Assembly: GCA_012031455.1 (NCBI GenBank)
Contig: JAAUTM010000071.1
Coordinates: 1 to 6,790 of the forward strand
DNA length: 6,790 bases
Source of the DNA: Phycisphaerales bacterium
Lineage (GTDB): Bacteria > Planctomycetota > Phycisphaerae > Phycisphaerales > Phycisphaeraceae
Reading direction: 5' to 3'
In this document: positions 1 to 5,231 of the stretch, piece by piece
Numbering within the stretch: the stretch's first letter is position 1
How the letters are laid out: each line of letters starts with the position of its first letter
Program-made: the position numbers and the translations under genes
Notes under the pieces: model-generated
The model's database searches: none
The model's input: only the letters and a program-made list of their open reading frames with translations
What the model was told of the DNA's origin: nothing

Positions 1-573
1 CCATCATCTTCGCCAGTTCCCTGATGATTTTCCCCGCCATGTCTCATCGGATACGTTGATCAATCAGCCCGCGCCAATGAATGGCCCGTGTGGATGATCG
101 GTTTCACCGGCTTCCTTGATCGCAACTTCCGTATGGATCATGGCTTCCTGTACATCTTCCTGTATGTCGGATTGATTTTCTTCTTCTCCTACTTCTGGAC
201 CACGGTGCAGTTCCAGCCCAAGGAAATGGCCACGCAACTGCGGGATCATGGGAGTTTCATCCCTGGTTTACGCCCCGGGCCTCGTACGGCTGAATATCTG
301 GAAGTGGTAATGGAGCGCATCACCTATGTGGGTGCGGGTTTTCTGGCGGTGATTGCGGTGATTCCGTCGGTGGTACAGAGTGCCTTTGGCATCCCCTTTG
401 AAGTTTCCAGCTTCCTTGGTGGTACCGGACTTTTGATTACGGTGAGTGTGATGCTGGATTTTGTGCAACGAATTGAAGCAAATCTGATGATGCGGAATTA
501 TCAGGGCTTTTTGGCAAACAGCGAAGGTGGCAAAGGACCTCGGATACGCGGAGCCATGCCGACATCGGGGTGA
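1..573 (+). CDS. secY: SecY, protein translocase channel subunit (3' part, one frameshift)
   Basis: This is the C-terminal part, about 189 residues, of SecY, the inner-membrane channel of the Sec translocase that exports and inserts proteins. The gene begins upstream of the window. Reading starts in frame 3 (IIFASSLMIFPAM, 3-41) and continues in frame 1 from base 43 (LIGYV and onward), so one extra base near 42 breaks the frame. Family features visible are a transmembrane segment rich in Phe and Tyr, the cytoplasmic loop signature FQPKEMATQLRDHGSFIPGL followed by RPG, the helix VVMERITYVGAGFLAVIAVIP, and the last helix GGTGLLITVSVMLDF with a short basic tail ending GPRIRG. The stop is at 571-573. 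The usual next gene, adk, is missing and a 318-bp spacer precedes map. The identification is secure. The frameshift is most likely a sequence error at the edge of the data. Confidence 0.93.
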
Positions 574-580
574 TGCCAGA

Positions 581-620
581 AGTGGCCAAGTGGTCGAGTG
601 GCCAAGTGGCCGAGTGACGG
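581..620. repeat. Five tandem AGTGGCCR-type octamers
   Basis: Eight bases after the secY stop, five octamers follow directly: AGTGGCCA, AGTGGTCG, AGTGGCCA, AGTGGCCG and AGTGACGG. The word contains the palindrome TGGCCA, so neighbouring units can fold on each other (GGCCA-AG-TGGCC). No coding function is seen. It is one of several short-word arrays in the spacers of this cluster. Confidence 0.75.
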
Positions 621-635
621 AGTCGTATTCGGAAG

Positions 636-660
636 TTAGCGCTGCGACTTGTCGCGTCTG
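636..660. repeat. TTAGCGC-headed small stem-loop
   Basis: TTAGCGC (636-642) is followed by GCGAC-TT-GTCGC (644-655), a near-perfect small palindrome. The same TTAGCGC head followed by a 5-bp inverted repeat occurs at 4447-4467 between rpoA and rplQ. The two may belong to one REP-like family, but only the head word and the layout are shared. Confidence 0.4.
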
Positions 661-708
661 ATTGAAGCGGTTCGCTGGTAAAACGGTTGATCGATTGAAG
701 AAGTGGGC

Positions 709-805
709 AAGTGAAAAAGTAGCTAGGTGCTGGGAGCTGGGAAGAGTATATGGGGCAGGTCGAATTGGATTGCCTAGCTCCAAGCCACTAGCCCCCAGCC
801 ACTTG
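709..805. repeat. Long imperfect inverted repeat in the secY-map spacer
   Basis: CAAGTG at 709-714 is matched by CACTTG at 800-805. Inside, the arm 721-741 (built from AGCT, GCTGGGAGCTGGG words) pairs with 773-793 over about 21 positions with roughly five mismatches. The folded RNA would be a long hairpin. It ends before the map promoter, so it could help separate secY transcripts from map, but no T-tract follows directly. The rest of the 318-bp spacer holds no gene that I can support. Confidence 0.55.
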
Positions 806-812
806 ACTCGGT

Positions 813-841
813 TTGGCAGCTTTTTTTCGGCGCGTTATACT
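813..841 (+). promoter_or_regulatory. Predicted sigma-70-type promoter for map
   Basis: A -35 box TTGGCA (813-818) and a -10 box TATACT (836-841) are separated by exactly 17 bp. Each matches the housekeeping consensus at five of six positions, and the spacer includes a run of seven T. Transcription would start near 848, leaving a leader of about 44 bases before the map ATG. This is a pattern-based prediction, and planctomycete promoters are not well defined. Confidence 0.6.
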
Positions 842-854
842 AAGAGATTCACGT

Positions 855-883
855 CGCCTTTGGGCGATCGTAGTTCAAAGGCG
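855..883 (+). promoter_or_regulatory. Leader hairpin before map
   Basis: CGCCTTTG (855-862) and CAAAGGCG (876-883) form a perfect 8-bp inverted repeat with a 13-base loop. It would lie within the first 40 bases of the transcript from the predicted promoter. Its 3' arm contains AAAGG (877-881), one of two candidate ribosome binding sites for map. The second, GAAAGG (883-888), is mostly outside the stem but only three bases from the ATG. Folding could therefore modulate translation start; this is inference. Confidence 0.5.
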
Positions 884-891
884 AAAGGTTG

Positions 892-1663
892 ATGGGAATT
901 CGGCTCAAAACCAGAGACGAGATTGAGAAAATGCGTGCTGCCGGGAAAGTGGTCCGGCAGGTATTGGAACACTGTCGCGGGTTGTGCAAACCGGGTGTGA
1001 CCACGCGGGAGATTGATGAGGCGGCGTACCAGTTGTTTACCAAACTGGGGGCCAAGGGCTCTTTTAAGAATTATCCGACTTACCGGGCGGGAGAGGGTTT
1101 TCCCGCCAACCTCTGCATCAGCGTCAACGAAGTGGTGGTGCACGGGATCGCTGGCGACCGGGTGATCCAGAACGGAGATGTGGTGAGTGTGGATTGCGGG
1201 GTAGAGGTCGATGGCTGGTGCGGCGATGCGGCGGAGACTTTCATGGTCGGTGAAGTTCCCGCCAAGACCCGGCATCTGCTGGAAACGACCCGGCATGTGC
1301 TGCAACTGGCGGTGGATAACATCCGGCCAGGGCGGCGCTGGAGCCAGGTGGCCTGGTTGATGCAGAATTATGCGGAGCAGGCGGGTGTCAGTGTGGTGAG
1401 GGATTTTGTGGGACACGGCATCGGACAAAAGATGCACGAAGACCCCAAAGTGCCCAATTATGTGACCCCCGAACTTAAGCGCAACGACATCATTCTGCGT
1501 GAGGGAATGGTGCTGGCAGTCGAGCCGATGTGCAATCAGGGTTCGTATGAAGTGCTCACGCTCGATGATGGTTGGACGGTACTCACAGCGGATCGGCAGC
1601 CTTCGGCTCACTTTGAGCACACCATCGCCGTAACAGGGATGGGCGGATGTGCTGACCCGCTGA
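892..1663 (+). CDS. map: Methionine aminopeptidase, type I (frameshifted near its end)
   Basis: The enzyme removes the initiator methionine from new proteins in the cytoplasm, using a two-metal site. All expected residues are present, counted from ATG 892: metal ligands D101 (VDCG), D112 (GDAAET), H175 (GHGIG), E211 (AVEP) and E242 (FEHT), plus the active-site histidines H84 (VVHG) and H182. ATG 892 is preferred over the TTG at 889 because [15 protein letters not shown] is a normal start. AAAGG sits 10 bases upstream. The open frame runs past the expected end into infA. Removing one base from the GGG at 1641-1643 gives ADVLTR and stop at 1661-1663, a normal C-terminus, for 256 residues against 264 in E. 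coli. I therefore treat map as a separate gene with an indel. There is no extra N-terminal zinc domain, so this is the short form. Confidence 0.93.
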
Positions 1664-1740
1664 GTTTGCAGAAGTGGAATCAGTCAGGGCTATGCGGACG
1701 GTCCGCGAGCCTTGTAGAACGGTTAACAGCAAAGGCGTGC

Positions 1741-1956
1741 ATGCCCAAGGAAGACAAAATCACGGTCGAGGCTGAGGTGGTCGATGCCCTGCCCAACGCC
1801 ATGTTCCGCGTTCGGTTGGAGAACCAGAAAGAAATCATCGCCCACATCTCCGGCAAAATGCGTATGAATTACATCCGCATCCTCCCCGGTGACAGGGTGA
1901 CTTTGGAAATCAGCCCTTACGACCTGACCAAAGGCCGAATTACTTACCGACATTAA
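1741..1956 (+). CDS. infA: Translation initiation factor IF-1
   Basis: This 71-residue protein is a single S1/OB-fold domain that binds the 30S A site during initiation, alongside IF-2 and IF-3. Family features are [20 protein letters not shown] at the start, [20 protein letters not shown] in the middle, and the end [12 protein letters not shown]. Length matches the 72 residues usual in the family. It has its own ribosome binding site, AAAGG at 1731-1735, five bases before the ATG. In the raw sequence it is in frame with map and not separated by a stop, but the linking residues (about 1645-1740) resemble neither family. The position between map and rpmJ is common in bacteria. Confidence 0.94.
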   Translation: MPKEDKITVEAEVVDALPNAMFRVRLENQKEIIAHISGKMRMNYIRILPGDRVTLEISPYDLTKGRITYRH

Positions 1957-1960
1957 TAAG

Positions 1961-2036
1961 GGTCCAAGGTCGAAGGTCCAAAGTCAAAAACGCAGGCAGT
2001 TTTCTGACTTTGGACTTTGGACCAGTGACTTTGGAC
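1961..2036. repeat. GGTCCAA heptamer array with inverted copies
   Basis: Four tandem heptamers, GGTCCAA, GGTCGAA, GGTCCAA and AGTCAAA, occupy 1961-1988. The opposite-strand word follows: TGACTTTGGAC occurs twice, at 2005-2015 and 2026-2036, 21 bp apart, which is three heptamers. GTCCAAAGTCA (1976-1986) and the first inverted copy (2005-2015) pair perfectly over 11 bp. They extend through AAAA/TTTT with one bulged C, around a 9-base loop. There is no T-tract, so it is not a classic terminator. It could be an RNA stem within the infA-rpmJ transcript or a passive repeat. Confidence 0.75.
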
Positions 2037-2053
2037 TGATATAGAGGTGAAAT

Positions 2054-2167
2054 ATGAAAGTTCGCAGCAGTGTGCGTCGAATTTGTGAAAAGTGCAAGAT
2101 CGTGCGGCGGAAGAACGTCGTGCGCGTGATCTGCTCCAACCCCAAACACAAACAGCGCCAAGGGTAA
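2054..2167 (+). CDS. rpmJ: Ribosomal protein L36 (bL36)
   Basis: This 37-residue basic protein is a small component of the 50S subunit. It carries the zinc-binding form of the family: C11, C14, C27 and H32 (CEKC ... CSNPKH). It begins [19 protein letters not shown] and ends KQRQG. A perfect anti-SD match, GAGGTGA, lies at 2044-2050 just before the ATG. The gene sits in its usual place between infA and rpsM. Identification is secure despite its small size. Confidence 0.95.
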   Translation: MKVRSSVRRICEKCKIVRRKNVVRVICSNPKHKQRQG

Positions 2168-2211
2168 ATCACCCCGGCGGCCAAACAGCCGTTACGCCAA
2201 GGAATTGAACC

Positions 2212-2595
2212 ATGCCACGTATTGCCGGTGTCGATATTCCTGACAACAAGCCGATTCGCATTGCCTTGCGCTACATCTATGGTATTGGCCCCAACAATGC
2301 TGAGGTGATCCTCAAGGATGCGAATATCGACGGTCAAATTCGCGCCAACAAACTGACTGAAGAACAACTGGCCCATATCGCCAACATCATCGAAGCCGGC
2401 TACCCGGTCGAAGGGGTGCTTCGCCGCAAGATCGGGCAGGACATTCAGCGTTTGAAGGACATTCGCAGCCACCGCGGGGATCGTCATCGTCGCGGCCTGC
2501 CGGTGCGTGGTCAGCGTACCAAGACCAACGCCCGTACCCGCAAGGGCAAGCGTAAGACCGTGGCGGTGAAGAAATCCGTCAAGGCAATGAAGTAA
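2212..2595 (+). CDS. rpsM: Ribosomal protein S13 (uS13)
   Basis: This 127-residue protein belongs to the head of the 30S subunit, where it contacts the P-site tRNA and the 50S subunit. It begins MPRIAGVDIPDNKPIRIALR and contains YIYGIG, the helix-two-turn-helix region, and the signature RGDRHRRGLPVRGQRTKTNA followed by RTRKGKRKTVA. The C-terminal tail is lysine-rich. AAGGAA at 2199-2204, seven bases before ATG, is its ribosome binding site. The frame is intact. Genes rpmJ and rpsM are 44 bp apart, consistent with one transcript. Confidence 0.96.
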   Translation: MPRIAGVDIPDNKPIRIALRYIYGIGPNNAEVILKDANIDGQIRANKLTEEQLAHIANIIEAGYPVEGVLRRKIGQDIQRLKDIRSHRGDRHRRGLPVRGQRTKTNARTRKGKRKTVAVKKSVKAMK

Positions 2596-2713
2596 GCGTG
2601 TTTTGAGTATTCCGCTGACGCTAATCGTCGGCATGACATCCCAACCAACCCCGAGTCGAGTTGCCCGTCCCTTGTGGGAATAGCTGGCAACGCCGGCAGA
2701 TTCGAGGAGACCC

Positions 2714-3092
2714 ATGGCCAAGAAGCAGAAGAAGATTCGTAAAAATGTCAGTCGCGCCATTGCTCACATCCGCGCGACCTTCAACAACACCTATATCAAC
2801 ATCACCGACATGAACGGTGAGACGCTGGCATGGAAAAGTGCCGGGACCATTGGCTTTAAGGGCAGCCGCAAGAGCACCCCTTATGCCGCCACCCGCGCTG
2901 CTGAGGAAGCAGCCCTGCTGGTGAAGAAAATGGGCGTCACGGAAATGGAAGTGCGTGTGGCAGGAGCCGGGGCCGGACGCCGAGTCAGCCATCACCGCGC
3001 TGCAGAGCGCTGGCATCCGTGTCACAGCCATCGAAGATCGGACGCCGATCCCGCACAATGGCTGCCGTCCCGCCAAGCGTCGCCGAGTGTAA
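2714..3092 (+). CDS. rpsK: Ribosomal protein S11 (uS11), frameshifted
   Basis: S11 lies on the platform of the 30S subunit beside the mRNA exit. The first frame gives [20 protein letters not shown], then [21 protein letters not shown] and [13 protein letters not shown], all typical. After GAGAGR the frame is lost near 2980-2982. Conserved sequence resumes in the frame starting at 2982, [20 protein letters not shown] then [16 protein letters not shown], with stop TAA at 3090-3092. Dropping one C from CGCCGAG (2978-2984) restores 125 residues, close to the usual 129. The raw frame instead runs on to 3238 with nonsense sequence. A strong ribosome binding site, AGGAGA (2705-2710), precedes the ATG. 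The indel is more likely an error than a mutation, because S11 is essential. Confidence 0.95.
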
Positions 3093-3210
3093 TCAGCTCG
3101 GTGCATTCCCCCGCCGGTCATGGGTGGATTGTTGATAATGTGGCTTGTTTGATTCACAGTTTTTTAGATATTTGGACAGTTCCGCCCCGGAACAGCAGCG
3201 GCCCCGTGGT

Positions 3211-3271
3211 TTTCAGCAGCATGGGACAAGTCGCGTGATTCCCGGGCAAGCCCGATTGGGTTCTGCTGAAA
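3211..3271 (+). promoter_or_regulatory. Inverted repeat just upstream of rpoA
   Basis: The 192-bp spacer between rpsK and rpoA contains no gene that I can support, including no rpsD. Near its end, TTTCAGCAG (3211-3219) and CTGCTGAAA (3263-3271) form a perfect 9-bp inverted repeat. It encloses a smaller CGGG-CAAG-CCCG stem (3243-3254). The 3' arm stops three bases before the rpoA ribosome binding site, GGAG (3274-3277), so the structure could influence rpoA translation. An AT-rich patch at about 3124-3180 lies upstream, without a convincing promoter. Confidence 0.35.
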
Positions 3272-3284
3272 CTGGAGCATCCTT

Positions 3285-4292
3285 ATGCGTATTCGCTGGC
3301 GCGGTTTGGAACTTCCGACTCGCGTGGTTCCCGATGAAAAGACCAACACGGCCACATTCGGCCGATTCACCATCGAACCGTTTGAACGTGGCTTTGGTAC
3401 CACCGTGGGCAACAGCCTGCGCCGGGTACTGCTTTCGAGCCTTGAAGGTGCCGCGGTGACCGCCATCAAGATCAAAGGCGCAAACCATGAGTTCACCAGT
3501 CTTGAAGGTGTGACTGAAGATGTCACCGACATCGTGCTGAATGTGAAAAATCTGATTGTGTCTGTGGACGCAGAAGAAGACAAAATCATGCGCCTGCAGG
3601 CCGAAGGGCCTGGTCAGGTGACTGCGGACCTGATCGAAGCCGACACCTCGGTCACGATTCACAACAAGGAACTGGTGCTGGCGACGCTGACCAAGGGCAT
3701 CGAGTTCGACATGGAATTCAAGGTCAAAAAAGGGCGCGGTTATGTGCCCGCCACCGAACAGTACACCACCGGGCAGGATCAGGAAATCGGCTGGATTCCG
3801 GTGGATGCGATTTACTCCCCCGTACCTCGCGTCCGTTATAAAGTGGAAGATACCCGTGTAGGCCAGAAGACCAACTTTGATCGGCTCACGCTGGAAATCT
3901 GGACCAACGGCACCATCGACCCGGAATGGCCTGGTGGAAGCCGCCAAGATTCTCCGCAAGCACCTGAGCCCGTTCGTACAGTATTTCGAACTTGGTACCC
4001 AGGTGGCCAGCGAATCTGCCGCCGCCGCCGCCAAGGTGGAAGAGGACCTGATCCGCAAGCTGAAGATGCCGATATCGGAACTGGAGCTTTCGGTCCGGGC
4101 CAGCAATTGCCTGGAATCCAGCAAGATGACTGCGGTTTACGAACTGGTGAGCAAGACCGATGCGGAACTGCTCAAGATCCGTTCGTTCGGCAAGACCTCG
4201 CTGCGTGAAGTCAAACGCAAACTGACGGACCTGGGGCTTACCCTGGGTATGAGCTGCCCCCGGAACTTACTGTTCCGGCAACGCAGGAGTGA
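3285..4292 (+). CDS. rpoA: RNA polymerase alpha subunit, two compensating frameshifts
   Basis: Alpha dimerises to start RNA polymerase assembly, and its C-terminal domain contacts promoter DNA and activators. The N-terminal domain (about residues 1-220) shows GRFTIEPFERGFGTTVGNSL then RRVLLSSLEG, and ends VGQKTNFDRLTLEIWTNGTI. The C-terminal domain (about 262-325) shows ELELSVRASNCLESSKM and LLKIRSFGKTSLREVKRKL. Between the domains, one extra base near 3925-3927 moves reading from frame 3 to frame 1, where LVEAAKILRKHLSPF follows. One base is missing at ATGAG (4249-4253); restoring it gives ELPPELTVPATQE and TGA at 4290-4292. The repaired product is 335 residues, normal for the family. GGAG lies seven bases before the ATG. 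Both indels sit in short runs (AA, GG), which suggests sequence error. Confidence 0.96.
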
Positions 4293-4298
4293 GGATTA

Positions 4299-4326
4299 TT
4301 TCGAATTTCGAATTTCGGATTTCGAA
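4299..4326. repeat. Four tandem TTTCGAA heptamers
   Basis: TTTCGAA, TTTCGAA, TTTCGGA and TTTCGAA follow each other without gaps, starting seven bases after the repaired rpoA stop. The word contains the palindrome TTCGAA. Base composition is much more AT-rich than the surrounding genes. No T-tract hairpin is clear enough to call a terminator. Confidence 0.75.
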
Positions 4327-4343
4327 ATTTATTGAAAGCGTTC

Positions 4344-4375
4344 TGTTTAGCACGGACGCAATGCATAGGCGACTT
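4344..4375. repeat. 32-bp direct repeat, copy 1 (degenerate)
   Basis: This copy matches 4444-4475 at 27 of 32 positions, exactly 100 bp apart. All five differences are A in this copy, and together they break the hairpin that copy 2 can form. It begins TGTTTAGC and ends GGCGACTT. Confidence 0.65.
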
Positions 4376-4381
4376 GGTGAC

Positions 4382-4418
4382 GTAGGGTGGGTCAAGCAAG
4401 CCCGCGTGAGAACCCACC
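4382..4418. repeat. GTAG-headed REP-like palindrome
   Basis: GTAG (4382-4385) is followed by GGTGGGT (4386-4392) and, after 19 bases, its exact complement ACCCACC (4412-4418). A GTAG tetranucleotide joined to an imperfect palindrome is the layout of REP elements moved by RAYT (TnpA-REP) transposases. GTAGGGTGGG...CCCACC repeats occur in many bacterial genomes, as I recall. No transposase gene is in the window. Confidence 0.5.
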
Positions 4419-4443
4419 GCGAATGTGATCGGATGAATGTTAT

Positions 4444-4475
4444 TGTTTAGCGCGGACGCTTTGCGTCGGCGACTT
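4444..4475. repeat. 32-bp direct repeat, copy 2 (hairpin intact)
   Basis: This copy contains GACGC-TTT-GCGTC (4455-4467), extended outward by CGC/GCG (4451-4453 with 4469-4471) past one G-G mismatch, giving an 8-bp stem. It begins TGTTTAGCGC and ends 17 bases before the rplQ start. Its sequence pairs with copy 1 in direct orientation. Confidence 0.65.
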
Positions 4476-4492
4476 TGCCTGGAGAGTTAAAC

Positions 4493-5101
4493 ATGCGACA
4501 TCGTGTAGCAGGATACAAGTTGAGCCGTGATTCAGAACAGCGCTGGTCGGACCGCCGCAACCTGGCGCTGGCACTGTTCACCCATGGCCAGATCACCACC
4601 ACGCTGCCCAAGGCCAAGATGGTGCAGCCGTTCGTGGAAAAAATCATCACCGAAGCCCGCACCGGTACGCTGGCAGCCCGTCGGCGTGTGACCGCGCAAC
4701 TTGGGCGTGACCACATCATGGTGAAAAATGACACCGATGAATCGGTCAAACGCAATTCCTTCGGCGAAGTCATCGACGGCCCACGCGTGGTGAAAAAGCT
4801 GTTGAGGAAATCGCCCCCAAGTACGCCCAGCGCCCCGGCGGATACACCCGCGTGGTCAAGCTTGCCAAGCATCGCATCGGCGACGGCTCAAGCCTGGTGG
4901 TGTTGCAACTCATCAGTGATGAAGATGGCGGACCGCAGGTCGCCGGTCAGTTCTCCCGCCGCAGGGAAAAAGCCAATCGCCGGATGGAATTTGCCGCCAA
5001 GCTCCGCAAAGGTGGCGATAAGGCTGCCACCCCTGCCGCTTCCACCGATGCCGCCCCCCGCTGCTGCTGAACCGGCCCCCGAAACGCCCAAACAGGATTG
5101 A
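4493..5101 (+). CDS. rplQ: Ribosomal protein L17 (bL17) with long tail, two compensating frameshifts
   Basis: L17 is a 50S protein near the peptide exit tunnel. ATG 4493 is chosen because MRHRVAGYKLSRDSEQR is the family start and GGAGAG (4481-4486) lies six bases upstream; an in-frame ATG at 4475 is too early. Core motifs are NLALALFTHGQITTTLPKAK, FVEKIITEAR and RPGGYTRVVKLAKHRIGD. After VVKKL the frame changes at 4802-4804: restoring one T to the TT run gives FEEIAPKYAQ. A second indel, one extra C in the six-C run at 5054-5059, returns the frame to end AEPAPETPKQD and TGA 5099-5101. The repaired protein has 202 residues against about 120-130 in most bacteria. The extra part is a charged stretch and then an Ala/Pro-rich tail. 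It is the last gene of the cluster, and a terminator follows. Confidence 0.94.
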   Translation: MRHRVAGYKLSRDSEQRWSDRRNLALALFTHGQITTTLPKAKMVQPFVEKIITEARTGTLAARRRVTAQLGRDHIMVKNDTDESVKRNSFGEVIDGPRVVKKLLRKSPPSTPSAPADTPAWSSLPSIASATAQAWWCCNSSVMKMADRRSPVSSPAAGKKPIAGWNLPPSSAKVAIRLPPLPLPPMPPPAAAEPAPETPKQD

Positions 5102-5133
5102 GTGAAAAACAAGTTTGCTTAAAGTCACTACCG

Positions 5134-5163
5134 AACCGGACACTTATATTGTCCGGTTTTTTT
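5134..5163 (+). terminator. Rho-independent terminator after rplQ
   Basis: AACCGGACA (5134-5142) and TGTCCGGTT (5150-5158) pair perfectly over 9 bp around a 7-base loop, and a run of seven T (5157-5163) follows. It starts 33 bases after the rplQ stop and marks the end of the ribosomal-protein cluster. Confidence 0.92.
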
Positions 5164-5231
5164 ATGGGATTCAATCACCACAGATATCAGATTGACTTGA
5201 CCCATCAGCCCATGTGGGCGACGATTCGAGC

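Noticed and set aside
835..1620. Long open frame on the minus strand opposite map
   Set aside because: It is the antisense shadow of a clearly conserved map gene, has no recognisable domain, and reflects codon bias of the + strand.
1954..2053. Rho-independent terminator after infA
   Set aside because: The hairpin at 1976-2015 is strong but is followed by TTTGGACC, not a T-tract, and rpmJ follows closely.
3093..3238. C-terminal extension of S11 in the raw frame
   Set aside because: The true S11 end ([16 protein letters not shown], stop) is present in another frame, so the extension is a frameshift product.
3213..4124. Minus-strand open frame of 303 codons opposite rpoA
   Set aside because: The + strand encodes conserved RpoA throughout, and the minus frame shows no family motif.
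4299..4475. CRISPR array
   Set aside because: Heptamers have no spacers, and the 32-bp repeat has only two diverged copies with a 68-bp gap. No cas gene is present.
1..5101. Programmed ribosomal frameshifting as a general mechanism in this organism
   Set aside because: Shift directions are mixed, sites share no slippery sequence or stop-codon context, and the shifts in rpoA and rplQ compensate each other, as random indels would. The intact rpsM, infA, rpmJ and PA14 genes show that ordinary reading works.
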